Positions 24,873 to 33,419 of a stretch of DNA of 64,000 nucleotides are shown here, in pieces. Numbering within the stretch: the stretch's first letter is position 1; each line of letters opens with the position of its first letter. The notes under the pieces were generated by a model that saw nothing but the letters and a program-made list of their open reading frames with translations, was not told the DNA's origin and ran no database searches. This DNA comes from Putridiphycobacter sp965230485 (GTDB lineage Bacteria > Bacteroidota > Bacteroidia > Flavobacteriales_D > Crocinitomicaceae). The stretch lies in contig CBDDLA010000001.1 in the NCBI GenBank assembly GCA_965230485.1, positions 3,596,001 to 3,660,000 of the forward strand, written 5' to 3'. The translations under genes were made by a program, and so were the position numbers.

Positions 24873-26386
24873 ATGATTGACCAGAGTTTATTTGATAAAA
24901 AAAAGTTGTATCCTTTTCAAAAAGAAGTAGTTGATGTAATAATTAATAAGTTAAATGACAAAGATGAAAATTCTAACTTATTGTATCAATTGCCTACTGG
25001 TGGGGGGAAAACAGTAATTTTTTCGAATATCGCTAAGGAATACATCAAGCTAAAGAAGAAAAAGGTATTAATACTGACCCATAGAATTGAATTATGTGTT
25101 CAGACTTCCAAGCAATTAACAGCTTTAAATATTCAGAATAAAGTAATTAATTCATCCGTTAAGGTTATTGAGAATCATAATGAGTTTGATTCTTACACGG
25201 CAATGGTTGAAACCCTTAATAACAGATTGCAAGAAGACTCCGACTTTGTAAAAAACATTGGTCTAGTCATAGTTGATGAGGCTCACAATAATTCATTTAG
25301 AAAAATATTCAATACTTCAGTGATATTAATATTCTTGGTGTTACTGCTACACCATTGAGCTCAAATAGAGCCCTACCTTTAAACGATAATTACGACGAAT
25401 TAATTGTTGGACATAGCATTAAGTCATTAATTGAAAAACAATATTTAGCAGATGCAGAAACGTTTACTTATGATGTTAACTTGCATGGTTTGAAAATTGG
25501 TTCAAATGGCGACTTTACTGTTTCTTCTTCCGATAAAGTGTATAGTAATTATTTTATGCAAGAAAAATTGCTTTTTGCATACGAAGAAGTAGCTGTTGGT
25601 AAAAAAACATTAATTTTTAATAGTGGGATCGATTCAAGTAGAGCGGTTTACACGCTTTTTAAAAAACATAATTATAAGGTCAGACATTTAGATAGTACCT
25701 ATAGTGATGCCGATAGAAAGGACATTTTGAAATGGTTTAAAGAAACACCAGGTGCAATTTTAACTTCAGTCGGTATTTTAACTACAGGATTTGATGAGCC
25801 TACTGTTGAAAGTATTATTCTAAATAGAGCTACAAGGTCATTGACCCTGTATCACCAAATGATTGGGAGAGGTTCTAGGATTTTAAAACATAAAAAACAC
25901 TTCCAGGTCATTGATTTGGGTAATAATGTACGTCGTTTCGGGTATTGGCAAGAATTTATTGATTGGCAGGATGCTTTTCAATTCCCAGATCGTTTCTTAG
26001 AATCTAGGTTAAGTGAGGAGGATGATATGATTTTTGAAGCGGATTATGAGTTGTCTAGGTCTATTAAATCCAAACTCATCAATCCTGATAAAATAGAGAA
26101 ATTTTCAATGAAGACAGTATACGATACTTGCATTGAGCAAGGGAAGAAAGGGAAGGCTGCGGTTGAAGTGTCTATGGAAAATCATTTTGAGGTGATAGCT
26201 GAAAATTCTGAAGATGTTTATGATGGCCTGAATTTACTTGAAGATTTACAAGATGATATTGAAAGACGGCTAAAGCATTATTCCAAGTGTATCACTAAAG
26301 CCACTGATAGTTATTTGGCTTGGCTTCAGGAAACCTATAACAGACAATTGACTCAGAAATTGAGATCAGAATTACCGGCAGAATAG
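24873..26386 (+). pseudogene. SF2 DEAD/DEAH-box helicase interrupted by a frameshift
   Basis: Two adjacent frames together encode one superfamily 2 helicase. The first (24873-25358) has the Q-like region, motif I LPTGGGKT and motif II VDEAH, then runs into a stop after a nonsense tail. The second frame continues exactly where family logic demands. From about 25306 the other frame reads QYFSDINILGVTATPL, giving motif III, and later motif VI QMIGRGSR near 25859-25882. One missing base near 25301-25312 explains the break; restoring it gives a protein of about 505 residues. No classic slippery heptamer is seen in frame. It is either a real mutation, a sequencing error or an unusual recoding site. 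The intact family unwinds nucleic acids; the exact role is unknown. Confidence 0.8.
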
Positions 26387-26569
26387 GACAATTTAGCCAA
26401 CTCTGGCATGGCTTATAATAAGCGTAATTTCCACCATAATTATTTCTTATAACACCTATAAATTTTTAAAATAGGACATAAGTATCTATCTATTAGACTT
26501 ATATGTCTAATTGATTTTTGTTTAACAAATTTTAATAAAGATTAAACAAAAAAATCAAGGGATGATATT

Positions 26570-26577
26570 TAGATTTG
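26570..26577 (+). promoter_or_regulatory. -7 element (TAGATTTG) before the DUF4397 gene
   Basis: A perfect TAnnTTTG match 22 nt before the ATG at 26599. The 212-bp gap after the helicase holds no gene. A -33 element is not clear. Confidence 0.42.
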
Positions 26578-26598
26578 TGAAAACAAAATTTAAATTAT

Positions 26599-28278
26599 AT
26601 GAAAACTTTTACAAACTTTAAAAAGAAATTTATCTTGCTTACGGCAGGTTTGCTTGTTAGTGCCTTAAGCTTCTCTCAAGCCAGAGTACAAATTATTCAC
26701 AACTCGCCTGATGCTGCTGCTCAGACGGTAGACATTTATGCTGGAACAACTTTACTATTAGATGATTTCAAATTTAGAACTGCTTCACCTTTTATAGATG
26801 TAGCGGCTGGTACGGTTCAAATCGGAATTGCACCTGCAAGTTCAATGTCATCAATGCAAGCATTAGCAACTTTCCCTCTTACGGTGGCTAATGGTCAAAC
26901 ATATGTGGTTGTAGCAAACGGCATTTTGAGTCCTACAGGGTATTCTCCTGCTCCAGGTGTAACTGTTGATGTATTCGCAATGGGTAGGGAAGAAGCTAAT
27001 TCTGCAGGAAATACTGATGTATTAGTATTTCATGGATCAACTGACGCTCCTACTGTAGATGTAAGAACACCAGGAGGAGCTTCACCTTTGGTGGATGATG
27101 CAGCATATGGAGATTTTGCGGGTTACTTAGAACTTCCAACAAACGACTATGTGCTAAATGTTACTGATGCAATGGGCTCAACAGTGGTTAAGAGTTATGA
27201 GGCACCTCTTACAACTTTAGGGCTAGAGGATTCAGCTTTAGTAGTTGTTGCAAGCGGCTTTTTAGATCCATCAATGAATAGTAATGGTGAATCATTCGGA
27301 CTTTGGGTTGCTTTGCCAGAAGGAGGAGACTTAATAGAATTACCTGAATCTAAAGCAAGATTGCAAGTTATTCACAATAGTCCTGATGCCTTAGCTGCGA
27401 CAGTAGATATCTACTTAAATGGTGACTTGTTAATTGACAATTTTGCCTTTAGAACCGCAAGTGCATTTATTGATGCCCCTGCCGAAGTTGCAAATAGTAT
27501 CGCTGTTGCCCCAGGTAACAGTATGTCAGTTGCTGATGCAGTAGCTACCGTACCTGCTACTTTTTCAACAGGGCAAACTTATATTGCCATTGCAAACGGT
27601 ATTTTGAGTCCGACAGGGTATTCACCTGCTCCAGGATTTTCTTTAGACGTTTTTGAAGATGGAAGAGAAACAGCTGCAACAGCAGGAAATACTGATATAT
27701 TGGTATTTCACGGAAGTACAGATGCCCCAACTGTAGATGTTGATGAAACAACTGCAGGTAATCTTGTAGATAATGCATCATATGGTGATTTTGCAGGCTA
27801 TTTAGAATTAGCTACAAACGATTATTACTTAGAAGTTAAAGATGAAACAGGTGCTAACACTTTGTTTCAGTATGTAGCGCCTTTAGCAGGTTTAGGTCTT
27901 CAAGATTCTGCTATTACAGTAGTTGCAAGTGGATTTGTTGACCCATCAATGAATAGCAATGGTGCGAGTTTCGGATTATGGGTGGCTTTGCCTACAGGTG
28001 GCGATTTAGTAGAATTGCCGGTAGGAGCACTTGGTATAAAGGAAGACTTAGGACTAAGTATTAGCATTTTCCCAAATCCTGCAAATGACATGATTCAAAT
28101 TAGTGGAATAGAAAACGGAACAGCTGCAGAAATTTATGACCTTACAGGAAAATTAATGCTTTCTGAAATAATTAATAATACTCAAATCTTATCGTTAGAA
28201 GGGTTTAAGAGTGGTACTTATGTCCTCAATTTACAAACCGCAGAGCAAAGGACGACCAAAAAAATTGTTGTGCAATAA
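26599..28278 (+). CDS. DUF4397 repeat protein with T9SS sorting domain
   Basis: A 559-residue exported protein: signal peptide (about 1-27), then two ~225-residue repeats (from about 28 and 253), each composed of two DUF4397-like modules in the order A-B-A-B. The A modules open with IIHNSPDA / VIHNSPDA and the B modules with VFHGSTDAPTVDV, so the H-x-S-x-DA core occurs four times. From about 480 it ends in a T9SS type-A domain with FPNP and a YDLTGKL strand. It is a surface or secreted beta-rich protein, probably structural or adhesive. Parts of the two big repeats are still nearly identical at DNA level, so duplication or gene conversion was fairly recent. Confidence 0.9.
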   Translation: MKTFTNFKKKFILLTAGLLVSALSFSQARVQIIHNSPDAAAQTVDIYAGTTLLLDDFKFRTASPFIDVAAGTVQIGIAPASSMSSMQALATFPLTVANGQTYVVVANGILSPTGYSPAPGVTVDVFAMGREEANSAGNTDVLVFHGSTDAPTVDVRTPGGASPLVDDAAYGDFAGYLELPTNDYVLNVTDAMGSTVVKSYEAPLTTLGLEDSALVVVASGFLDPSMNSNGESFGLWVALPEGGDLIELPESKARLQVIHNSPDALAATVDIYLNGDLLIDNFAFRTASAFIDAPAEVANSIAVAPGNSMSVADAVATVPATFSTGQTYIAIANGILSPTGYSPAPGFSLDVFEDGRETAATAGNTDILVFHGSTDAPTVDVDETTAGNLVDNASYGDFAGYLELATNDYYLEVKDETGANTLFQYVAPLAGLGLQDSAITVVASGFVDPSMNSNGASFGLWVALPTGGDLVELPVGALGIKEDLGLSISIFPNPANDMIQISGIENGTAAEIYDLTGKLMLSEIINNTQILSLEGFKSGTYVLNLQTAEQRTTKKIVVQ

Positions 28279-28318
28279 AGATTTCATAATAAAAACATAA
28301 GTATTTTTTTAGTTTCAT

Positions 28319-28358
28319 TCAGCGCCTAAGAACTTGTTCTTAGGCGCTGATTTTTTTT
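28319..28358 (+). terminator. Strong rho-independent terminator after the DUF4397 gene
   Basis: A perfect ~14-bp stem TCAGCGCCTAAGAA / TTCTTAGGCGCTGA with a tight loop is followed by eight T. It is the strongest hairpin seen in the window. Confidence 0.93.
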
Positions 28359-28412
28359 ATTGAAATATATTAAGTAATATAGTGTAGACATACAATTCAA
28401 AATTTTATAAAA

Positions 28413-28877
28413 ATGAAGCAGCTCCTCTTTTATATTTTCTTTTTTTCAATAACCTATTCCCATGCGCAGAATGAAGAATTTTCTGTTGATGAGATGAGCA
28501 TTGAAAAGAGTTTTTTGATTATAAAGTCTACAAAAAGTTACAAAAGTGCTTTTAAAACTGCTAAAACGGCAGCAGCTAAACTAGGCATTGAATTGCGTTT
28601 GAGTGGGATTTATGATAAAGAAAACGGATTAACCAATTTAGACACCTGCGGTTGTGGTGAAGTTCATGGTTATTTACCAAGAGGTAGATTTGATGATGGA
28701 CATTATGCCAGTATTGAATATTCAGATTATTACTCTGGCTTTACAAAAGGGTATTACATTGTTATAGTGTCAAACGGAAATCGATCTGATGTAAAAACTT
28801 TTCTACCTGCTGCCAGAAAGTATTATCATGATGCATATATCAAAAATACTAAAGTGTATGTGGGTTGCATGCACTAA
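28413..28877 (+). CDS. Small exported protein of unknown function
   Basis: A 154-residue protein with a signal peptide (about 1-18, cleavage after HAQ). The mature part has two beta-alpha units that look alike in pattern: a FLIIKS strand plus a helix at about 34-60, and a YYIVIVS strand plus a helix at about 114-141. This recalls SPOR-like folds, but I cannot assign the family. A Cys pair in DTCGCG (79, 81) and a Cys near the end (152) may form a disulfide or bind metal. It stands alone after a strong terminator. Function unknown. Confidence 0.65.
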   Translation: MKQLLFYIFFFSITYSHAQNEEFSVDEMSIEKSFLIIKSTKSYKSAFKTAKTAAAKLGIELRLSGIYDKENGLTNLDTCGCGEVHGYLPRGRFDDGHYASIEYSDYYSGFTKGYYIVIVSNGNRSDVKTFLPAARKYYHDAYIKNTKVYVGCMH

Positions 28878-28998
28878 ATTTTAACTTGAAAACAATACTA
28901 TAAGCTTTACTTTCTTTGAGTGAGTGAACGGATACAGATACAACACCAATGAATACAGTCAAACTTCAATTGAAGAAAATGATCGGCCAATTATTTGG

Positions 28999-30084
28999 TT
29001 AAGTATTTTTAATGATAACGGCAGATTGAGGCTTTTTATGCCTTGACTTCGGCTTTTTTTGCTTAGGTGTTTTTTTAGTATTCCTGTCTTTTTTGGAATC
29101 AGGCTTTTTGCCATCATTCTCAATGTCTACAGCCACATGTTTTTCACCTGATCCGGCTGAACCATCTCCAGTGGGGTCTTCCCATCTATTTTTTTCTACC
29201 TTAAATTTGGTCTCACCAGTTTTAGGATCAGTATAGAATATTTTGGTTGTTTTTTCACTTTTATTGCCTACTTGAATGTCTTTTTGATAGTTCCAGTGAC
29301 CATTTTTCCAATAAAAGGCATCATAGCTTAAATCTGGAATGTAAAACTGATACACCCCTTTTAGACCTTCTGACTCTGGAGCTAAATGGTCAAATACTAT
29401 TTTCCCAATTTCTGGCACAAATTTAACACTGACATTAGCTTGCTCTGAATATTCAAAGAATACCCGTCTTGCCAGTCTTTGTCCACCATCTTCATCCTGA
29501 AACAAAGGATACCCTAATCGTAATTTACTACCCTTAAACCAAAAAACATCCAGTAATTTCTTATTACTACTTCGATTATTTCCACTATACCCAAGCATGG
29601 TATAATACGTTTTATTACCAGACTTTACTGGTATAATTTTATAATAAAGAGCGCCGTACCATTTATTGGGTGTAAGCTGAGTCATAGGCCTGGGTGGAAG
29701 TGTAAATTTGTCTTCATTGAATTCAATCGCCACTTGTTTTTTTAACCCTCGTGATTTTTTGAATAAAATACAAAAATGGCTATGCTCTAGTTTACTATTT
29801 TCTATGTTCCAATTAAATAGCCTAAACTCACCATCTCCTGCTTTAATGGTAGACATGGTGGTAAGTTTATTGAATGGATAGTCTAACACACCATTAATGT
29901 CTTCTAAGTCCTTAACGGCTTGATATAAATTAACGTTATGTAATTTTTGCTCCGCATCTGTCTTCGCTTTCCTTAGATCAGACAATAGCTCGGCTATTTC
30001 GTTTTCAGCAGCAACTAATGCTTCATTATCTTGCGAGAACGAGTCAAATGTGAAAAATCCTAATAAAATGAATAATAATCGCAT
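28999..30084 (-). CDS. Exported protein of unknown function with basic tail
   Basis: A 361-residue protein with a signal peptide (1-17, FDSFSQ). A helical, charged segment at about 20-60 precedes a large beta-rich domain with many aromatic residues (WYGALYYKI, FWFKGSK, RRVFFEYS). The last ~50 residues are a low-complexity Lys/Pro/Asp-rich tail, perhaps disordered or binding anionic surface polymers. It is not recognised as a characterised family, although such proteins are common in Flavobacteriia. It is convergent with the preceding gene across 121 bp that holds no clear terminator. Confidence 0.65.
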   Translation of the reverse strand: MRLLFILLGFFTFDSFSQDNEALVAAENEIAELLSDLRKAKTDAEQKLHNVNLYQAVKDLEDINGVLDYPFNKLTTMSTIKAGDGEFRLFNWNIENSKLEHSHFCILFKKSRGLKKQVAIEFNEDKFTLPPRPMTQLTPNKWYGALYYKIIPVKSGNKTYYTMLGYSGNNRSSNKKLLDVFWFKGSKLRLGYPLFQDEDGGQRLARRVFFEYSEQANVSVKFVPEIGKIVFDHLAPESEGLKGVYQFYIPDLSYDAFYWKNGHWNYQKDIQVGNKSEKTTKIFYTDPKTGETKFKVEKNRWEDPTGDGSAGSGEKHVAVDIENDGKKPDSKKDRNTKKTPKQKKPKSRHKKPQSAVIIKNT

Positions 30085-30095
30085 AGTTTAATAAC

Positions 30096-30103
30096 CAAAT
30101 TTA
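30096..30103 (-). promoter_or_regulatory. Candidate -7 element (TAAATTTG)
   Basis: A perfect TAnnTTTG on the minus strand, 11 nt upstream of the ATG at 30084. A -33 element is not evident at normal spacing. Confidence 0.35.
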
Positions 30104-30134
30104 AGCATATTGTCACAAATTTTATTACCAATCT

Positions 30135-31061
30135 TTAGATAAACCAATTTAAAAGCCCAAACCACAGTAAACTTAACCCAAAACTACTGAGTGCAACTAC
30201 TTTCAACTGGGGATCGAAGGCTTGATAGTTTTTCGCTTTTTTGACTATCCATAAGTGCTTTAAATGTATAAGTAAGGTTATGACAAGGACAATAAAAAGA
30301 CCATACATTAAATAGCCGCCTATTATCTGAACTATACTCGTATAAACAAGGTATGTTAAGAGACTTAAGTACGCAATGACAAATAATAACGAATGGTACT
30401 TTTTAGCTTTTGGCAAACCCATTTTAACCACCAATGTAAGCTTGTTCGAGATTTTATCGTTTTCAATATCACGCATATTATTTAAGTTTAATACTGCTGT
30501 ACTAAAGCACCCAATCGCAATTGCAGGTAAAATATTAATGATGTTGAATTGATTCGTTTGCAGGTAATATGCCCCTAACACACCCACTAGACCAAAAAAA
30601 ATAAAAACGAATACATCTCCAAGGCCACTATATCCATAAGCTTTTTTACCAACAGTATACTTGATTGCAGCTACTATTGCAGCTAAGCCAAGCGCAATAA
30701 ATAGGATAACCAGCTTTGGGTTAGATAGCGATAAAAAGACGAGCCATAGCCCTGATGCCAATGATAATATACTGAAAATGATAATGGCGGTAATCATGGA
30801 TTTCTGGCTAATGACGCCACTTTGAATTGCTCTGGTAGGCCCTAACCTATTGTCATTATCTGTGCCCTTAACACCATCACCATAATCATTCGCCAAATTT
30901 GATAGAATCTGCAAGGCAATAGTGACCACAACACTTAAAATAAATATATTGAATTTAAAATGACCTGATAGAATAGACAATGCATTGCCCATTAAAATGG
31001 TGCTTAAGGCCAAAGGAAGTGTACGCAATCTGAAAGCCGCCAGCCATTGTTTTAACATCAT
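30135..31061 (-). CDS. menA: 1,4-Dihydroxy-2-naphthoate polyprenyltransferase
   Basis: A 308-residue UbiA-superfamily membrane enzyme with eight to nine helices. The first Asp-rich motif is NDYGDGVKGTD (58-68) and the second is RDIENDK near 197. The WLAAFRLRTLPLALS N-terminus is typical of MenA. It attaches the polyprenyl chain to 1,4-dihydroxy-2-naphthoate and makes demethylmenaquinone in the inner membrane. It lies 35 nt downstream of the SDR gene and is probably the last gene of the yebC transcript. menC is elsewhere in the window (16.7 kb). Confidence 0.9.
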   Translation of the reverse strand: MMLKQWLAAFRLRTLPLALSTILMGNALSILSGHFKFNIFILSVVVTIALQILSNLANDYGDGVKGTDNDNRLGPTRAIQSGVISQKSMITAIIIFSILSLASGLWLVFLSLSNPKLVILFIALGLAAIVAAIKYTVGKKAYGYSGLGDVFVFIFFGLVGVLGAYYLQTNQFNIINILPAIAIGCFSTAVLNLNNMRDIENDKISNKLTLVVKMGLPKAKKYHSLLFVIAYLSLLTYLVYTSIVQIIGGYLMYGLFIVLVITLLIHLKHLWIVKKAKNYQAFDPQLKVVALSSFGLSLLWFGLLNWFI

Positions 31062-31096
31062 ATAAAATTAGTCTAATTTTTATAGTTAAGGCGTCA

Positions 31097-31852
31097 TTAT
31101 TGACGATTAGTATAAAAACTATTGGCTTGTGCAGTAGAAGTTAAAATCAAATCGTTAATGCAAACATGTTTTGGTAGGGTAGTGGTATAGTAAATGACGT
31201 TGGCCACATCTTCCGCCGACATGACTTCAAAACCCTCATAAACTTTTTTCGCTCTTTCCTTATCACCATGAAAGCGAACTTCTGAAAACTCAGTTTCCGC
31301 CATTCCAGGACAGATTTGGGTCACCTTAATGCCCTCTTTGAGTAAATCGATTCTCATGGCTTGAGAAATGGCATCAACCGCATGCTTACTTGCGCAATAA
31401 ATATTGCCATTTTCATATACTTCCTTGCCCGCTGTGGACCCAATATTGATAATATGTCCTTGCTTACTGTTTTTTAAATATGGAATTACAGCCCTGGAAA
31501 CATACATTAATCCTTTAACGTTGGTATCAATCATTTTATCCCAATCTTCAATATCTCCGTTTTGCCAATGCCCCATACCACTGGCTAATCCTGCATTATT
31601 CAATAAAACATCAATGGTTTGCCATTCAGCTGGTATATTTTCTAACGCATGTAAAACAGCCACTTTATCCTGAACATCAAAACAAAGTGTTAATACTTTA
31701 CTTCCAAGGTGCTCCAATTCTATTTTTAAATCATCTAACCGACTTTTTCTTCTACCGGTAATGATAATATCGTAATTATTTTCGGCGAATAGTTTGGCAC
31801 TTGCCTTTCCAAACCCACTTGTAGCTCCTGTAATTAAAATGATTTTTGACAT
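31097..31852 (-). CDS. SDR family NADP-dependent oxidoreductase (YdfG-like)
   Basis: A 251-residue classical short-chain dehydrogenase. The cofactor motif TGATSGFG is at 8-15, NNAG follows at about 86, and the active-site serine and YCASK occur near 140-156. TGRRKSRL after beta2 carries Arg residues that favour NADP. Closest in pattern to YdfG-type 3-hydroxy acid dehydrogenases, though the substrate is uncertain. Start and yebC stop overlap by one base, so it is translationally coupled to yebC. Confidence 0.87.
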   Translation of the reverse strand: MSKIILITGATSGFGKASAKLFAENNYDIIITGRRKSRLDDLKIELEHLGSKVLTLCFDVQDKVAVLHALENIPAEWQTIDVLLNNAGLASGMGHWQNGDIEDWDKMIDTNVKGLMYVSRAVIPYLKNSKQGHIINIGSTAGKEVYENGNIYCASKHAVDAISQAMRIDLLKEGIKVTQICPGMAETEFSEVRFHGDKERAKKVYEGFEVMSAEDVANVIYYTTTLPKHVCINDLILTSTAQANSFYTNRQ

Positions 31853-32562
31853 TACTCAACCATATTATGGAACACATTATTCACGTCTTCATCTTCTTCC
31901 AGACGATCTAGCAATTTTTCAACGTCGGCTTTTTGTTCTGGAGTCAGCTCTTTCATAACCTGAGGAATACGTTCGAAACCAGAAGAGATGATCTCAATTT
32001 CTCTGTTTTCTAATTCTTTTTGAATGTCGCCAAAACTATTGAAAGGCGCATAGATGATAATGCCTTCTTCGTCATCAAATACTTCTTCCGCGCCAAAATC
32101 GATAAACTCTAATTCTAATTCTTCCGGATCAATGCCTTCTTTATTAATGGTAAAATTACAAGTATGATCGAACATGAATTCAACTGAACCTTGAGTCCCC
32201 ATGTTACCATCACATTTATTAAAGTGAGACCTTACATTAGCAACGGTTCTATTATTATTGTCTGTTGCAGTTTCAACTAAAATGGCAATACCATGTGGCG
32301 CATAACCTTCAAACAGTACTTCTTTATAATCAGAGGTATCTTTATCACTGGCTTTTTTAATAGCACGTTCCACATTATCTTTTGGCATGTTTGCGGCCTT
32401 GGCATTTTGAATAACAGCTCTTAACCTTGAATTTGAAGCAGGGTCAGGACCACCTTCTTTAACAGCCATTACAATGTCCTTACCAATGCGCGTAAACGCT
32501 TTGGACATGGCCGACCAACGCTTTAATTTTCTGCCTTTTCGAAACTCAAATGCTCTTCCCAT
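31852..32562 (-). CDS. yebC: YebC/PmpR/TACO1 family protein
   Basis: A 236-residue protein of the widely conserved YebC family. The N-terminus (RKGRKLKRWSAMSKAFTRIGK) and the AKAANMPKDNVERAI segment are diagnostic, and the C-terminal LLDRLEEDEDVNNVFHN completes the three-domain fold. Members were described as transcription regulators and more recently as translation factors that act at proline stretches. It is the first gene of the yebC-SDR-menA unit and has a well-formed promoter. Confidence 0.94.
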   Translation of the reverse strand: MGRAFEFRKGRKLKRWSAMSKAFTRIGKDIVMAVKEGGPDPASNSRLRAVIQNAKAANMPKDNVERAIKKASDKDTSDYKEVLFEGYAPHGIAILVETATDNNNRTVANVRSHFNKCDGNMGTQGSVEFMFDHTCNFTINKEGIDPEELELEFIDFGAEEVFDDEEGIIIYAPFNSFGDIQKELENREIEIISSGFERIPQVMKELTPEQKADVEKLLDRLEEDEDVNNVFHNMVE

Positions 32563-32585
32563 AATGCTAAACTATTTTGCTGACA

Positions 32586-32615
32586 CAAATTTAAAAAAAT
32601 AGATGCAAGAAACAA
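32586..32615 (-). promoter_or_regulatory. Promoter of the yebC operon
   Basis: On the minus strand TTG (32615-32613), a 19-nt spacer and TAAATTTG (32593-32586) match the Bacteroidetes -33/-7 pattern. It lies 23 nt upstream of the yebC ATG. Confidence 0.57.
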
Positions 32616-32650
32616 GTTGATTGGACCATACAACATGGGTAAAACAAACT

Positions 32651-33064
32651 TTATTTTGTCTTACGCTTTAAATGTTTTTCTATGTCGCTTAGGTGAAGCT
32701 TAAGTGCTTGAGATGAAATATGAATTTCCTTAATCAAAAGGGCCAAAGAAATAATTAACAATACTAAAGCAGTTCCAAATATCCACACTGCCGTCATAGG
32801 TTGGTTAATATAAATTAAAAACATGGTCAGGACGCATAGGAGCAGGCTAGTAATGCCAAATATCTGCATCCAACGTGTCAAGTTAAGCCTAAGCTTAAGG
32901 TTATTAATTTGTTTGATTAAAGAATCATCTTTTTTATCAAGATATTTATCGTGTAAGTTTCTGATGACTGCTGCATAAGCTAAAAAACGATTGGTATAAG
33001 CCAACATAATTAAGGATATGGCAGAAAACAATAAAGCAGGTGTGGTTAATCTAAGTTCTTCCAT
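32651..33064 (-). CDS. DUF2721 family membrane protein
   Basis: A 137-residue protein with three predicted membrane helices (about 8-30, 66-88 and 92-112), the size and topology of DUF2721. A basic helical segment (about 35-60) sits on one side between helices 1 and 2, and a basic tail ends the protein. Function unknown. Single gene with its own promoter. Confidence 0.78.
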   Translation of the reverse strand: MEELRLTTPALLFSAISLIMLAYTNRFLAYAAVIRNLHDKYLDKKDDSLIKQINNLKLRLNLTRWMQIFGITSLLLCVLTMFLIYINQPMTAVWIFGTALVLLIISLALLIKEIHISSQALKLHLSDIEKHLKRKTK

Positions 33065-33080
33065 GAATTACAAATCAACT

Positions 33081-33111
33081 CAAATTTAGAAAAATACAAA
33101 CTAAGTACCAA
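33081..33111 (-). promoter_or_regulatory. Promoter of the DUF2721 gene
   Basis: On the minus strand TTG (33111-33109), a 20-nt spacer and TAAATTTG (33088-33081). It gives a leader of about 10 nt before the ATG at 33064. Confidence 0.5.
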
Positions 33112-33206
33112 GCTTTAATGCTGTTATGTCCTGAAATAAGTTTATACTTTGGTGCGGCTATAATTATGTTTATTTATTGAAACATTTGGCAATAGAATAC
33201 GTATAA

Positions 33207-33242
33207 AAATAAAAAAGCACACTAATTAATTAGCATGCTTTT
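33207..33242 (-). terminator. Terminator-like hairpin downstream of the bestrophin gene
   Basis: Stem AAAAGCA..CTAATT / AATTAG..TGCTTTT with a small internal mismatch. Read on minus it is followed by a T-rich run, so it can end the bestrophin transcript (stop 178 nt upstream) or a separate small RNA from the interval between. Confidence 0.6.
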
Positions 33243-33256
33243 CATGGTTAGGATTA

Positions 33257-33354
33257 CGCTTCTTAAAAATAATCCTTTAACATATAAAAGACCGTGAAAA
33301 AAAACAGACGGTTGCCTAAGGATTATGTTTTTCTAAAATTTTTTAAGAAAAGCG
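33257..33354. other. Nested imperfect inverted repeat in a gene-free region
   Basis: Three pairs of arms are nested in order: CGCTTCTTAAAAA (33257-33269) with TTTTTAAG-aa-AAGCG (33340-33354), ATAATCCTT (33269-33277) with AAGGATTAT (33318-33326), and ACCGT (33291-33295) with ACGGT (33308-33312). The nested order makes one long bulged hairpin of about 98 nt. GGATTA at 33251-33256 could instead pair with TAATCC at 33270-33275, an alternative fold. It lies in the 355-bp space between the DUF2721 and bestrophin genes, which holds no ORF. It could be a structured 3' UTR, a small RNA or a chance product of AT-rich DNA. Confidence 0.45.
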
Positions 33355-33419
33355 ATTGTAGATCCTTTCGGTATATCATAATCACTATTGAATAAGATAG
33401 ATGTACTGTAATCCATCAA

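Noticed and set aside
25295..25320. Programmed -1 ribosomal frameshift in the helicase
   Set aside because: No in-frame X-XXY-YYZ slippery heptamer and no clear downstream stem were seen, so mutation or a read error is more likely.
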